A DNA stretch of 64,000 bases from Dulcicalothrix desertica PCC 7102. GTDB taxonomy: Bacteria > Cyanobacteriota > Cyanobacteriia > Cyanobacteriales > Nostocaceae. Shown piece by piece: positions 26,111 to 36,241 of the stretch (position 1 is the stretch's first letter; each line of letters starts with the position of its first letter). The stretch is taken from the NCBI RefSeq assembly GCF_003991905.1, contig NZ_RSCL01000013.1:164360-228359 (forward strand). Direction: 5' to 3'. Made by a program: the position numbers and the translations under genes. Below the pieces are notes generated by a model that was not told the DNA's origin, did not search any database, and saw nothing but the letters and a program-made list of their open reading frames with translations.

Positions 26111-26262
26111 AAACCATACCAGATGTAGATAGAGAATTATTGTTGTATCGATAACAAATCTTGACAATGTAATAAAACCACTCAAATTTAAGATATTTAA
26201 GTGTTGTGAGTATTAAGAATTATTACTGAGTGAATTTACAGGCATTCAGAGGATTAAAGCTT

Positions 26263-26343
26263 ATGTCAAACAAACTCAGGCAGTGGCAAATTTTGATAGA
26301 TAGTATACAAAAGTGGCGGGTTAGCCGTTTAACCCGCTTTTAA
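26263..26343 (+). CDS. Possible 26-codon small protein ending in a terminator
   Basis: ATG preceded by AGAGGA; the peptide reads MSNKLRQWQILIDSIQKWRV and then SRLTRF. Its last codons form the stem of the hairpin at 26309-26342. It is basic and amphipathic. It may be a real small protein, a regulatory leader, or chance. Confidence 0.25.
   Translation: MSNKLRQWQILIDSIQKWRVSRLTRF
26309..26342. terminator. Bidirectional stem-loop terminator
   Basis: Stem gcgggtta / taacccgc with loop gccgt, flanked by caaaagtg on the left and ttttaa on the right. It lies between DUF2949 (+) and the 26370 gene (-) and can serve both. Confidence 0.75.
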
Positions 26344-26369
26344 GTGTAGTGATATTTAATGAAAGCTTA

Positions 26370-26618
26370 TCAGCGGTCTGCTAGAGAAGTTGTATTGACG
26401 TGATTAATTGACCAACGGTGGTCTATCTCCATCGCAGAAAACTGGCAAATTTCTTCTAGGTGCTTCTGTTGGACAGCTGCTTTGCGAAGAGTAATAATAA
26501 GCTGGTTAACCTGCTGCCGCAGTGCCGGGTTTTGATTTACTGCTGACATTGTTTGCCGTTCTAGCAGTTGTAGCAGCAGTTCGTAATGAACAGGTGAAGG
26601 CAGAGGAATTTGATCCAT
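26370..26618 (-). CDS. Conserved cyanobacterial small protein, possibly DUF5340
   Basis: An 82-residue soluble, helical protein: MDQIPLPSPVHYELLLQLLE, then NQLIITLRKAAVQQKHLEEI and DHRWSIN. This pattern recurs in cyanobacteria and I believe it corresponds to DUF5340, function unknown. It sits 100 bp downstream of trpC on the same strand and could be cotranscribed. The ATG at 26618 is the only sensible start. Confidence 0.65.
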   Translation of the reverse strand: MDQIPLPSPVHYELLLQLLERQTMSAVNQNPALRQQVNQLIITLRKAAVQQKHLEEICQFSAMEIDHRWSINHVNTTSLADR

Positions 26619-26721
26619 GAAGTTTGATTCGCTTCGATTAAATATGGGGTATTAAGTCAGCAAAACGAGTAGGGTACTATTTGGAATTGTGACACAGAGA
26701 ACAAGTTTTTGGGTAAAGTCC

Positions 26722-27624
26722 TTATTTTGTTGGTAATGAAGATTTGGCAAAGAGACTTTGAATTGCAGCTTCAATTTGAGGGTGTTTAACCAGAGATTCA
26801 CCGATGAGGACAGCAGCAGCACCAGCAGAAGTCACGACATTTAAGTCATCGGGTGTATGAAGTCCTGATTCGCTAACCACCAAAATGTTACGTTCCTTTA
26901 ACTGTTGACCTCTTTCGGAGAGTAATTTACAGGTGGTTTGTAAATCGACGGAAAAATCCTCTAAATTCCGATTATTTATTCCAACTAAACAAACTCCATC
27001 TAATGCTAGTACACGGTCAAGTTCTTCTAAAGTGTGAACTTCAATTAAGGCAGCCATTTTAAGGGTATTAGCAATCTTAACAAAATACTGTAAATCTTGG
27101 TCGCTTAAAATTGCAGCAATTAATAAAACTGCATCGGCGCCAGAGACACGTGCTAAGTACATTTGGTAAGGATAAATTACAAATTCCTTACACAGTAATG
27201 GTAAATCTACGGCAGTACGAATAATAGCTAAATTATCAAAACTACCTTGAAAAAACTTTTGGTCAGTAAGTACAGATAGACAAGAGGCGCCTGCACGTTG
27301 ATACTGTTGTGCTATTTCTACAGGGTCAAAATCTTCTCGAATTACACCTTTGCTAGGAGAAGCTTTTTTAACTTCGGCAATTAATGCGGGGTTAGTTTTA
27401 CCATCACTTATGGCAGCAACAAAATCACGTGTTGGGGGTGCAGTCATTGCTTGCTTTTGTAACTCGCGCAACGGCACTTTTTCGCGAAGCATTTCCACTT
27501 CAGCTTCCTTATGCCAAACTATTTCCTCTAAAATATTACTTGGTTCAGTATCTGGTAAAGCTGTTTGATACTGCAAAATAGACACTTTGACCGCTGGGTT
27601 AGGATTAATACGACGAATTTGCAT
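26722..27624 (-). CDS. trpC: Indole-3-glycerol phosphate synthase
   Basis: The ATG at 27624 ([20 protein letters not shown]) gives 300 residues. A 58-codon upstream extension is open only because it consists of in-frame STRR repeats. The TIM-barrel motifs are complete: [20 protein letters not shown] (catalytic Lys), [38 protein letters not shown] and [12 protein letters not shown]. It converts CdRP to indole-3-glycerol phosphate in tryptophan synthesis. The ~40 extra N-terminal residues before the barrel are normal for cyanobacterial TrpC. lpdA lies upstream on the same strand, separated by about 200 bp of repeats. Confidence 0.95.
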   Translation of the reverse strand: MQIRRINPNPAVKVSILQYQTALPDTEPSNILEEIVWHKEAEVEMLREKVPLRELQKQAMTAPPTRDFVAAISDGKTNPALIAEVKKASPSKGVIREDFDPVEIAQQYQRAGASCLSVLTDQKFFQGSFDNLAIIRTAVDLPLLCKEFVIYPYQMYLARVSGADAVLLIAAILSDQDLQYFVKIANTLKMAALIEVHTLEELDRVLALDGVCLVGINNRNLEDFSVDLQTTCKLLSERGQQLKERNILVVSESGLHTPDDLNVVTSAGAAAVLIGESLVKHPQIEAAIQSLFAKSSLPTK

Positions 27625-27625
27625 A

Positions 27626-27822
27626 ACAATTGAGTGATGAGTGCTGAGTGCTGAGTAGGAAGTGCTGAGTGCTGAGTAGGAAGTGATGAGTGCTGAGTAG
27701 GAAGTGATGGGTGCTGAGTAGGAAGTGATGGGTGCTGAGTGATGAGTAAGGAGTGCTAACTTCGTACAGACGCGATTAATTGCGTCTCTACTCAGCACTC
27801 AGCACTTTCCACTCAGCACTTT
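27626..27822. repeat. STRR tract with embedded GAGACG palindrome between lpdA and trpC
   Basis: Tandem heptamers of gtgctga, gtaggaa and gtgatgg (27626-27757) and actcagc/actttcc units (27791-27822) surround the palindrome gtacagacgcgattaa/ttgcgtctctac (27764-27791). The tract fills the whole lpdA-trpC spacer, so the trpC leader RNA or promoter consists of repeat sequence. Confidence 0.9.
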
Positions 27823-27823
27823 A

Positions 27824-29251
27824 TTAAGCGACTGCGCGTTTATAAGCTTCGTCTAACACTTCGGAGAGTGTTGGGTGTGCGTGTACGAGGTGGGCAAGAG
27901 TGTGGACAGTTTGACGGTTAGCTATAGCTGCTGACGCTTCATGAATTAAGTCTGATGCGTGTAAGCCAAATATATGTACACCTAAAACTTCGCCTGTGTC
28001 TTTACGATATATTACTTTTGCCATGCCGTCGGCTTCACCTTCTGCTAAAGCTTTAGAATTGCCTTTGTAGTAACTTTTAGCAACTCCAACTTCAAAACCC
28101 AGTTCTTTGCCCATATCACGTGCGGCAGTTTCAGTTTTACCCACATAACTTACTTCTGGGTGGGTAAATGCTGCTGCTGGAATGCTTTCGTAATCAATTT
28201 GCTTAGTTCTACCGCAAATATTTTCAACTGCGATAATACCTTGGGCTGAAGCTGCGTGCGCTAACATCATTTTTCCTGTTGCGTCTCCAATTGCCCACAA
28301 ATGTGGTACAACTTCACCACTGCTAAGAACAGCCATACTGTCATTAACTGGAATATAATTACGACGGTCAAGCTCGGCGCCTACCGATTCTAAGCCAAGA
28401 TTTTGGGTTGCGGGAATTCTTCCTGTAGCCACCAAACAAGCATCAACTTCAATAACATCAACATCTTCTTTGGTTTTGAAATTAGCTAATTCAATTACCA
28501 CGGGTGAACCAGGAATGACACGCTTGGCATATATACCTACATGAGTTTCAATATCACGAGGAGTAATTAAAACTCGTTCGGCAAGCTTGGCAATATCTCT
28601 ATCAAATCCTGGCATTAACTGGTCTAGCGCTTCTATCATTGTGATTTCACAACCAAGCGCTGAGTATACATCAGAAAATTCTAAACCAATGTAACCACTA
28701 CCAATAATTGCTACCCAATCAGGAAGTGTTTCTAACTTCACACCTTGGTCGCTAGTAAAAACTGTTTTACCGTCAACTTCGATACCAGGAGGCACAAAAG
28801 GAATAGAGCCAGGTGAAAGAATAATATCTTTTGCTGTAAAAGTTTTTTCTCCGGAATCTGTACTAACGCTAACTTTTTGACTACCTACTAGTTTACCCCA
28901 GCCTCGGATAATATCAACTCCAAGTCGTTTTAAACTATTCGTCAAGTCTCCCTGAATTTTAGAGACAAGGTTATTTGCATGGTTAGCAATATCCTCTCTT
29001 GAGAACTGGACGTTGCTAATTTGAATGCCCAAAGCTTTTAGGTGGTGGGCATTACGCAACTCACGTACTTTTCCAGATGCTGCCAGCAGTGCTTTTGAAG
29101 GAATACAACCACGGTTTACACAGGTTCCACCCATATCATTCGCTTCAATAATTGCTGTCTTTAAGCCACAACTAACGGCGTGGAGTGCCGCACCATGTCC
29201 ACCTACTCCGGCGCCGATAATCACTAAGTCGTAATCAAATCCGTCACTCAC
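27824..29251 (-). CDS. lpdA: Dihydrolipoyl dehydrogenase (E3)
   Basis: A GTG start gives 475 residues. The FAD motif is [20 protein letters not shown], and the redox disulfide is [16 protein letters not shown] (C44, C49). The NAD-binding motif is [15 protein letters not shown], the second FAD contact is [15 protein letters not shown], and [13 protein letters not shown] carries the catalytic His. It reoxidises lipoamide in pyruvate dehydrogenase and in the glycine cleavage complex. The pairing with trpC downstream is often seen in cyanobacteria, without an obvious metabolic link. Confidence 0.96.
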   Translation of the reverse strand: MSDGFDYDLVIIGAGVGGHGAALHAVSCGLKTAIIEANDMGGTCVNRGCIPSKALLAASGKVRELRNAHHLKALGIQISNVQFSREDIANHANNLVSKIQGDLTNSLKRLGVDIIRGWGKLVGSQKVSVSTDSGEKTFTAKDIILSPGSIPFVPPGIEVDGKTVFTSDQGVKLETLPDWVAIIGSGYIGLEFSDVYSALGCEITMIEALDQLMPGFDRDIAKLAERVLITPRDIETHVGIYAKRVIPGSPVVIELANFKTKEDVDVIEVDACLVATGRIPATQNLGLESVGAELDRRNYIPVNDSMAVLSSGEVVPHLWAIGDATGKMMLAHAASAQGIIAVENICGRTKQIDYESIPAAAFTHPEVSYVGKTETAARDMGKELGFEVGVAKSYYKGNSKALAEGEADGMAKVIYRKDTGEVLGVHIFGLHASDLIHEASAAIANRQTVHTLAHLVHAHPTLSEVLDEAYKRAVA

Positions 29252-29738
29252 GTTAATATACCCCGTGCGAAAGCCCTATATTTTAGAAGAATCAATTCAG
29301 CAATCAGTTTATTGTACAACTGGTACTAACTACTCAATTTTAGGGTGCCGCAAAACCTTTCTTTATGACTTTAGATACCAACGCAATGAATAAATTGATG
29401 CTTATAACCAACCAATAGTAGCATAAATCACTGCCATTTTAAGATTTTGATATGTTTATGGCTAACTATGACAAGCAATTACAAATTCTATCTCAGTAAT
29501 TTTTATGTAAATAAAATTAGCGTTATTATTCATTAAATATGTATAAACACTTATGATGATTTTCCCAAGGCTTATACTACATTTGTAGTAAAAAGTAATC
29601 AGGATAGGCGCCGCTTTATTAAGTGTCCCTTGCAGACAACATTAAGTATGTACTGTTGTTATACAATACAAAACCACAGCAGTAGCTACTTACTAGGGTG
29701 CTTGAGGAAACTTGATAGTTTATAAGCGTGCAAAGCCA
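29252..29738. other. Divergent promoter region
   Basis: About 490 AT-rich bases between the divergent lpdA and the 29739 gene. No small gene, tRNA or strong hairpin was seen. One GGCGCC site lies near 29607. A TTG at 29712 with GAGGA just before it is an alternative start for the next gene. Confidence 0.5.
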
Positions 29739-32321
29739 ATGACTCAGCAGCATACAGAGGAACTTGCCAAGCAAGGGGATGTTAACGCGATTGAAGCTTT
29801 GATAAATGAATTGATTGAACCGAATGGAATCAAGGCAAAAGTTGGAGTAAAAGACAGTTGTTTGTATGTTGCTTGTCTGGGAGCAGAAATACCAGAAAGG
29901 CAAGCTCTAGTAAAATGTATTGGTAAAAGGATACTCAAGTTAGGTATAAAATCGTTGCAAAGCGCCAAGATTTATGCTGCACAGTGGGGTCAAAACAAGA
30001 CTGTGTGGCAACAAGAAATTCCACTTAACCCACTTCGTTTAGATTTGAACAACTACGCTTCAGCAAAGGCGCCTGTAAATCCCCAGCCAGCGAAACAACT
30101 CAGTATAGGTAGGCACAAAGTTCAAACCTCTTCCAAAGGTATTATAGTCAGCAAAGCCCAACAAAAAGAGATTGAATATCATTCGCAGTGCCTTGTAATG
30201 CTGCCGCGTCCTTTGCCCAATTTAATTGGACGATTATCACAAATAAAAGGCGCCTTAGCATTGTTAGATACAAATCAATCTATCGAATTTTATGGTTCAG
30301 AAGGGTTAGGCAAATCGGCATTACTGAGGCATATATTATACTTTATCCACAAAAATTCAATTTTTACCGATGGTGCAGTTTGGTTTGGTAATGTATATTA
30401 TTCGCAAGTTGATTTACTACAACATCTATTTGAACTTTTCCACGAAAGCGACACAACATATAAACCAACGAACTTAGAAACTCGCCGATTTCTTCACAAT
30501 AAAAAGCTTGTAATTTTTTTAGATGACGTAAAGTTAACGTCCGAAGACATCCAGCAACTAGAATTAATATTACCTGATAGCCGCTTTATAGTAGCATCAT
30601 CAAGTCAAAAGCTGTCTTCTAATTCTTCTATACAATTATCAGGGTTGTCAAAACGTGATAGCATAGCATTTATCACGCAGAAATTACATCAATCAATTAG
30701 TGCAGAAGAGTTAGTGACAGTAGAAGCACTAGCTAATTTGCTTTCAGGACACCCATATATGATGCAGCTTGCTGTAAATTGCATCAACAAAAATGTGTGT
30801 ACATTGAGTGAGTTGGTGTTAAAGCTACAACCACCTGAAAGCAGTCAAAAATTGATTAAGCAAATTTTGAAAGTATTACCAACAGAACATCAAAATATTT
30901 TAGCGACGTTAGTAACAGTTGATGGAATTGGATTATCGAGGGTGCAAATCGAAGCTTTAAGCGAAGCTAACGATACATCAGAAATATTAGCCAGCTTGCT
31001 AGATTGGAATTTAATTGATACAGAGTTTAATCTATATTCTCTAAATAAAACTCTAGTATTAGCATTAAAGCAAGAGCTAGTTTTAAACTCATTTTACGAA
31101 CGTGTACTCTCTAACTTCATAACTTGGGCAGAAAAATATCCTGAATTTTTAACCTTGGGTACTCCCAATGCTTTAATACCTATTCTTACCTGGGCAATTG
31201 AAACAGAACGCTACTCGAACATTTTGCGTTTAGTAAAAGCTGCTGAAGTTTCCTTATTCTTGAGTAAACGTTGGGGATTATGGAAACAAGTATTAAAGTA
31301 CGGTTTGCAAGCTTCAATTGCTTTAAACGACAAACAGAACGAAGCTTGGATGCTGCACCAACTAGGAAGCATAGCTTTGTGCTTAGATGATACGAGTGTA
31401 GAAGCGCACAAATACTTAACAAGTGCGTTAAAAATCCGTGAATCTTTGAATTTAGCAGATGCAGTTGCAGCTACTAGTCAGAATTTAAAACTAGTAAAAA
31501 TTTCTTCACCAGAACCAGATGAAATCACACAATATAGAATTAATCGAACGCAAACTAATACCAAATTACAATTTTTGGCTATTGCATTAATACCACTATT
31601 GTGTTCAGTTTTTGCCGGATTACTAGCTTGGTATGTCGTATCACATTTAATCACATCACCAGCACCAAGTGGCGCCTTATCGCAACCAAAAGAATTAACA
31701 AACGTATCAACATTTAACGTCAACACCAGCAACTTAAACTTTGGTAAACAGCGAGTAAACACAGAAAGTAAAAGTGAAACAGTAACAATTACCAACAATA
31801 GCTCAGTATCAATGCGAATTGCCGAAATTGAAACAATAGGCAAACAAGGAGATTTTGATATTACTAACAGCACTTGTGCAACCGCAATACCACCCAAACA
31901 AAGGTGTAATATATCAATAGTATTTGCTCCTATCGAAACTGGTGAACATCGCGCAAGCTTACAACTAACCGACAGTAACGGCAAAACATTACAGCAAATA
32001 ATAATGAAGGGAATGGCAATATCAGCTATTCAACCAACATACGATATTCCAGTGGCGCCTTCTCCTATAATTCAAACACCCTTACCACTCCCAAAACCAA
32101 AACTAATATCACCTCAAACACCCAAAATAATTAACAATCAACACGGCATGGACACTCCATACACTGCACCAACACCAATTCAAACTCCCCAACAACCTAT
32201 CGAACCACCACAAGCAATACAAACAGAACAACATACGGACACAGTAACCGAATCACCCGAAGTTTTTCCAAACATCGAAACAACACCCGAACCCACAGAA
32301 ACCCCAATACAAGCAAACTAA
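29739..32321 (+). CDS. STAND-like NTPase with transmembrane helix and ASH domain
   Basis: From the ATG at 29739 (MTQQHTEELAKQGDVNAIEA) the protein has 860 residues. A 95-residue N-terminal domain of a type common in cyanobacterial proteins is followed by a STAND/NB-ARC-like NTPase: Walker A FYGSEGLGKSALL (K192) and Walker B KLVIFLDDVKL (D262, D263). Helical repeats run to about residue 600, then one transmembrane helix (about 609-639, LAIALIPLLCSVFAGLLAWY). An ASH-like beta-sandwich (about 666-760, LNFGKQRVN, VTITNNSSVSMRI, ISIVFAPIETGEHRASL) and a Pro/Thr-rich tail of 100 residues complete it. The layout suggests a membrane sensor linking an external domain to a cytosolic ATPase switch. Confidence 0.8.
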   Translation: MTQQHTEELAKQGDVNAIEALINELIEPNGIKAKVGVKDSCLYVACLGAEIPERQALVKCIGKRILKLGIKSLQSAKIYAAQWGQNKTVWQQEIPLNPLRLDLNNYASAKAPVNPQPAKQLSIGRHKVQTSSKGIIVSKAQQKEIEYHSQCLVMLPRPLPNLIGRLSQIKGALALLDTNQSIEFYGSEGLGKSALLRHILYFIHKNSIFTDGAVWFGNVYYSQVDLLQHLFELFHESDTTYKPTNLETRRFLHNKKLVIFLDDVKLTSEDIQQLELILPDSRFIVASSSQKLSSNSSIQLSGLSKRDSIAFITQKLHQSISAEELVTVEALANLLSGHPYMMQLAVNCINKNVCTLSELVLKLQPPESSQKLIKQILKVLPTEHQNILATLVTVDGIGLSRVQIEALSEANDTSEILASLLDWNLIDTEFNLYSLNKTLVLALKQELVLNSFYERVLSNFITWAEKYPEFLTLGTPNALIPILTWAIETERYSNILRLVKAAEVSLFLSKRWGLWKQVLKYGLQASIALNDKQNEAWMLHQLGSIALCLDDTSVEAHKYLTSALKIRESLNLADAVAATSQNLKLVKISSPEPDEITQYRINRTQTNTKLQFLAIALIPLLCSVFAGLLAWYVVSHLITSPAPSGALSQPKELTNVSTFNVNTSNLNFGKQRVNTESKSETVTITNNSSVSMRIAEIETIGKQGDFDITNSTCATAIPPKQRCNISIVFAPIETGEHRASLQLTDSNGKTLQQIIMKGMAISAIQPTYDIPVAPSPIIQTPLPLPKPKLISPQTPKIINNQHGMDTPYTAPTPIQTPQQPIEPPQAIQTEQHTDTVTESPEVFPNIETTPEPTETPIQAN

Positions 32322-32323
32322 TA

Positions 32324-32349
32324 TGTGGCACAGGCATCTTGCCTGTGCA
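32324..32349. repeat. GGCACAGGCATC dispersed palindrome
   Basis: tgtggcacaggcatcttgcc followed by tgtgca; arms gcacaggca/tgcctgtgc. Same family as 2127-2150, 39828-39851, 47176-47204 and 49732-49756. Confidence 0.75.
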
Positions 32350-32360
32350 GTACATGGGTA

Positions 32361-32969
32361 TTAAGACACACTAGGGTCATCAGACTGCTTAATTTTCCTC
32401 AACAAACCTTCAATGCGGTTAACTCGGTCATTACGATTTTGTGACTTAAATATATTCAAAGCTTTATTAAGTAAAGCCACCGCTTCATCACGTTTATTGA
32501 GTTGAAGTTGCACTTGTCCCATATACATAAGTGCATCAGCATATTGGGGATTAATTTCCAACGCCTTACGGAATTGCGCCAAAGCATCATCCCATCGTTC
32601 TTGGTTAGCATAAACTAAACCAATCCCATTATAAGCAAGGGCATAGCGCGGATTCAGTTTAACCGCTTCAGTAAAAGATACAAGCGCATCCTCTGGCTTC
32701 TCCTGTAAATACAACGCATTACCGAGTTGGAAATGAGCGAAAGCATCTTTGGGAAACTTCTTAACTAGCTGACGTAGAGTTTCTTCGGCGCCAGTAAAGT
32801 TACGTTGACCCAAAAGCGAATTAGCCTTTTGAATTAATTCAGTCCTTTCAGCTTTTTCACGTTCTGAGAATTGAGCAAGTACCTGTGATGGCGCCATTAC
32901 AGTCACAATAGTAGGTAGCACACAGTAAAATGGTACAAGTGCTGATATAATAAGGCTCTTGAGCTTCAT
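32361..32969 (-). CDS. Exported TPR-repeat protein
   Basis: About 202 residues from the Met at 32969 (three codons inside the longest frame). A signal peptide (LIISALVPFYCVLPTIVTVM, cleavage near VLAQ) is followed by four tetratricopeptide repeats from about residue 45 (DAFAHFQLGNALYLQEKPED, YALAYNGIGLVYANQERWDD, YADALMYMGQVQLQLNKRDE). It is a periplasmic or thylakoid-lumen scaffold mediating protein contacts; partners unknown. It is convergent with the STAND-ASH gene. Confidence 0.85.
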   Translation of the reverse strand: MKLKSLIISALVPFYCVLPTIVTVMAPSQVLAQFSEREKAERTELIQKANSLLGQRNFTGAEETLRQLVKKFPKDAFAHFQLGNALYLQEKPEDALVSFTEAVKLNPRYALAYNGIGLVYANQERWDDALAQFRKALEINPQYADALMYMGQVQLQLNKRDEAVALLNKALNIFKSQNRNDRVNRIEGLLRKIKQSDDPSVS

Positions 32970-33206
32970 AACACTCAATTGATTTACGGGTTTTTCCCTA
33001 TCATAGTTTTATTCTCGTTCTACATGAGCCTTACTTGTGTCACTTATCACTCATATTCACTTAATTGCTTAAACCAAGTAGGACTCACCCAATTGCCACA
33101 TAAAACGTAGGGTGCGTGACGCTAATAAAAAACTTCAACGTAGTTACAATAGTCACGTAATTATCTCCAATCTGGGAACGAAAATTGGGGAACGTGCATT
33201 ACACCT

Positions 33207-33437
33207 TTAATGTTGAGGCGCGCTTTGTACCACGCTATTAGATGCAGCTTCATCCATTACTGCTATATCTTCATCTGTCCAATTTTCGAGCCAATCACCG
33301 TCAACATCCTCAAAATGATCATAGATGCCATCTATACCCTTAGCTAGTATAGACTCTCTTAAGCTTCTAACTCTTTGGAGAGCCTCTATTGCTCTTGTTA
33401 CATTTTCTGAGATAACAGGCTTAAAGTTGGCGGACAT
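33207..33437 (-). CDS. Small acidic hypothetical protein, downstream gene of an overlapping pair
   Basis: The ATG at 33437 (MSANFKPVISENVTRAIEAL) gives 76 residues. The start lies inside the 3' end of the upstream gene (overlap 17 bp), a sign of translational coupling. The N-terminal half is helical and basic (QRVRSLRESILAKGIDGI). The C-terminal half is strongly acidic (DHFEDVDGDWLENWTDEDIA). No family recognised. The size, charge split and coupling would fit an antitoxin or immunity protein for its neighbour, but that is inference. Confidence 0.6.
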   Translation of the reverse strand: MSANFKPVISENVTRAIEALQRVRSLRESILAKGIDGIYDHFEDVDGDWLENWTDEDIAVMDEAASNSVVQSAPQH

Positions 33438-34146
33438 AATTACCTTGTTCATCAATACTAGCTATATAATAACATTTATCGCTAAAATCATCACTACTCC
33501 TAAATACATACTCACCAATTTTCATTTCAGCTTCTACTAGCATTGGATTAAAGCTTATAAATAGTCCGCGTAGAATTCCCCAATATCTTAAAGTCGATAG
33601 CCAGTCATTTTCTTTGCTAGCAGTGAGACTAGCTCTAATACTTGTTAACTGGACGCACAAAACTAACTCTTTTCCACCGGAAGCTATTAAGTCCGTGGCC
33701 ATCGATAAATCGGCAATATAAGGTTTTAAAGTAGCTCCACCCAAAGATTTTATATGTTTACAGATTTCAGAAATTTTAGAAGCATCGCTAGCTTCAAAGC
33801 TATCTGCCATCAAATTTTTCTTCCAAGTGTTTAGCTTAGGGTCTTTTTCAGTGAACCATGTAGGAAATAAATACTGATACCAGTATTTTTCTGCTGGCGT
33901 AAGTCGAGCAAATACTACATCTCTCTCTTCATCTGATAGTGATTGAATTGTAAGCCAAAAAGTTGTATCCTCTATCAATTCTCCAAGAAGACGTATAACA
34001 TACTTTTTACGCATTAAAAGACCAGATTTTGTTTTAGCAATCCAACGCCTCATCTCATCCAGCCTTGATGCTAGATTGGGGTAAACGGGTTGGGCTTGGT
34101 TAATCAGTTTTACTAGCTCAAGCTTTATATTGTCGGGGCTTTGCAC
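33421..34146 (-). CDS. Hypothetical protein, 241 residues, upstream gene of an overlapping pair
   Basis: A GTG start (MQSPDNIKLELVKLINQAQP) with a weak ribosome site. A helical N-terminal half (SRLDEMRRWIAKTKSGLLMR) is followed by an alpha/beta C-terminal part. There TDLIASGGKELVLCVQLTSI resembles the core strands of restriction-endonuclease-like folds (D...x-Q-x-T in place of D...E-x-K), and WLSTLRYWGILRGLFISFNP is reminiscent of other cyanobacterial proteins of unknown role. The nuclease-fold idea is weak. It is not preceded by any gene on its strand except acs 125 bp upstream. Confidence 0.6.
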   Translation of the reverse strand: MQSPDNIKLELVKLINQAQPVYPNLASRLDEMRRWIAKTKSGLLMRKKYVIRLLGELIEDTTFWLTIQSLSDEERDVVFARLTPAEKYWYQYLFPTWFTEKDPKLNTWKKNLMADSFEASDASKISEICKHIKSLGGATLKPYIADLSMATDLIASGGKELVLCVQLTSIRASLTASKENDWLSTLRYWGILRGLFISFNPMLVEAEMKIGEYVFRSSDDFSDKCYYIASIDEQGNYVRQL

Positions 34147-34212
34147 TATCTATATACCTACTTCTGTACTACTAACAGAAGTAATAATATTATTCAAGTG
34201 TCCTATAGTAAA

Positions 34213-34236
34213 GGGCGGGCAAGGATGCCCACCCCA
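34213..34236. repeat. GGGCGGGCAAGGATGCCCACC hairpin
   Basis: gggcgggcaaggatgcccacccc: an inverted-repeat hairpin between acs and the next gene, resembling ggtgggcagtgcccacc at 19336-19352. It could terminate acs. Confidence 0.5.
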
Positions 34237-34270
34237 CAAGATTATAGATATCAATCCAAAATTGAAAATT

Positions 34271-36241
34271 CTAGGTGCCTTCACGCAATTTATCAAGAAC
34301 GCTTCTATCTTCGAGTGTTGAAGTATCACCAGAAACTTCTTGACCTGCGGCTAAATTTCTTAAAAGGCGCCGCATAATTTTACCAGAACGAGTTTTTGGT
34401 AAAGCGTCGGTAAAACGAATTTCACCTGGACGCGCGATGGCGCCAATTTCTTGAACTACGTGTTGTTTAAGTTCTTTAATTAGTGCTTCGCTGCCTTGAT
34501 GAGTTCCTTCTAAGGTTACAAAAGCTACTACTTCTTCGCCTTTTAATTCATCAGGTTTACCAACAACAGCGGCTTCAGCTACCGCAGGATGGGAAACTAG
34601 TGCTGATTCGACTTCCATTGTACCGAGGCGATGTCCTGATACGTTTAACACATCATCAACGCGACCCATTACCCAGAAGTAACCGTCTTCGTCACGTCTG
34701 GCGCCGTCACCTGCAAAATATGTATATTTACCATCTTGGGGAGGAATATGTTCCCAGTAAGTGCGACGGAAGCGGTCGGGGTCGCCGTATACTGTACGCA
34801 TCATACCAGGCCAAGGATAACGGACGGCAAGATAACCACCTTCGTTGTCTGGTACAGAGTTACCCTCTAAATCTACAATATCAGCTTGAATACCTGGGAA
34901 GGGACGAGTTGCAGAACCAGGTTTGGTTGAAATGGCGCCTGGTAAAGGTGTAATCATAATACCCCCTGTTTCAGTTTGCCACCAAGTATCTACAATTGGG
35001 CAGCGTTCTCCACCAATTATTTTGTAGTACCACATCCAAGCTTCGGGGTTAATAGGTTCGCCGACTGTGCCCAGTAATCTTAACGATGACATATTGCGCG
35101 CGTTAGGATGCTGCTCACCCATTTTAATAAACGCACGAATTGCAGTAGGTGCCGTATAAAAGATAGTTACACCATATTTTTCAATTACATCCCAGAAGCA
35201 ACCAGGGTTAGAAGCACGTGGTGCCCCTTCATACATTACTGTTGTGGCGCCATTAGAAAGAGGCCCATACACAATATAACTATGCCCAGTAATCCAACCT
35301 ACGTCAGCAGTACACCAATATACATCGGTATCTTGTAAATCGAATATCCATTTAGTGGTCATGTGGGTATATAGGTTGTAACCACCAGTGGTATGCACAA
35401 CTCCCTTCGGTTTTCCTGTACTGCCAGAAGTGTATAAAACAAACAGCATATCTTCGCTGTCCATTGGTTCAGCAGGACAGTCAGCAGAAGCATTTTGCTG
35501 TAACTCATGCCACCAATGGTCACGTCCTGGTTCCATTTTCACCGCTTGGGCAGTACGCTTAACTACCAGTACATTTTCTACACTCGGACAGGCGCCGTTA
35601 TCTAAAGCTTTATCAACTTGTTCTTTCAGGGCAACAACTGCATCCTTACGCCAACCACCATCAGCAGTAATTACTATCTTTGCTTGTGCATCGTTAAGTC
35701 TATCACGCAAAGCTTCGGCACTAAAACCACCGAAAACAACACTATGAGGGGCACCGATACGCGCGCAAGCGAGCATTGCAATCGCCGCTTCGGGTATCAT
35801 TGGCATGTAAATACCAATTCTGTCACCTTTTTTGGCGCCTAAACTTTTGAGAACATTAGCAAACTGACAAACTTCGCGATGTAGCTGTGCATAGGTGAGA
35901 GTCCGCGAGTCACCAGGTTCACCTTCCCAAATAATCGCAGCTTTATTTTTGCGCCATGTAGTTAGATGTCTGTCAAGACAATTGTAAGAAATATTAATCT
36001 TTCCATTCACAAACCACTTTGCAAACGGAGGTTGCCAATCAAGGACAGTATCCCATTTTTGAAACCAGTGTAATTCCTTTTGGGCCAAAGACGCCCAAAA
36101 CTTCTCAGGGTCAGCCTTTGCTTCGTCGTAAAGCTTTTGATATTCCTCCAAACTTTTAATCTGTGCAGCTTGTGAAAACTCCGCACTAGGCTGGAATAAG
36201 CGCTTTTCTTGAAGAATTGATTCTATCGTTGATTCAGACAT
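34271..36241 (-). CDS. acs: Acetyl-CoA synthetase (acetate-CoA ligase)
   Basis: A 656-residue AMP-forming synthetase. Motifs: [20 protein letters not shown] (AMP-binding P-loop), [20 protein letters not shown] (acetate pocket with the conserved Trp), [20 protein letters not shown] and [14 protein letters not shown], whose last Lys is the usual acetylation-controlled catalytic residue. It activates acetate to acetyl-CoA in the cytosol. Full length and collinear with the family; start ATG at 36241. Confidence 0.97.
   Translation of the reverse strand: MSESTIESILQEKRLFQPSAEFSQAAQIKSLEEYQKLYDEAKADPEKFWASLAQKELHWFQKWDTVLDWQPPFAKWFVNGKINISYNCLDRHLTTWRKNKAAIIWEGEPGDSRTLTYAQLHREVCQFANVLKSLGAKKGDRIGIYMPMIPEAAIAMLACARIGAPHSVVFGGFSAEALRDRLNDAQAKIVITADGGWRKDAVVALKEQVDKALDNGACPSVENVLVVKRTAQAVKMEPGRDHWWHELQQNASADCPAEPMDSEDMLFVLYTSGSTGKPKGVVHTTGGYNLYTHMTTKWIFDLQDTDVYWCTADVGWITGHSYIVYGPLSNGATTVMYEGAPRASNPGCFWDVIEKYGVTIFYTAPTAIRAFIKMGEQHPNARNMSSLRLLGTVGEPINPEAWMWYYKIIGGERCPIVDTWWQTETGGIMITPLPGAISTKPGSATRPFPGIQADIVDLEGNSVPDNEGGYLAVRYPWPGMMRTVYGDPDRFRRTYWEHIPPQDGKYTYFAGDGARRDEDGYFWVMGRVDDVLNVSGHRLGTMEVESALVSHPAVAEAAVVGKPDELKGEEVVAFVTLEGTHQGSEALIKELKQHVVQEIGAIARPGEIRFTDALPKTRSGKIMRRLLRNLAAGQEVSGDTSTLEDRSVLDKLREGT

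Noticed and set aside
34483-34953. 156-codon plus-strand frame inside acs
   Set aside because: Antisense shadow of a highly conserved enzyme; Leu/Arg-rich composition typical of reverse-complement reading.
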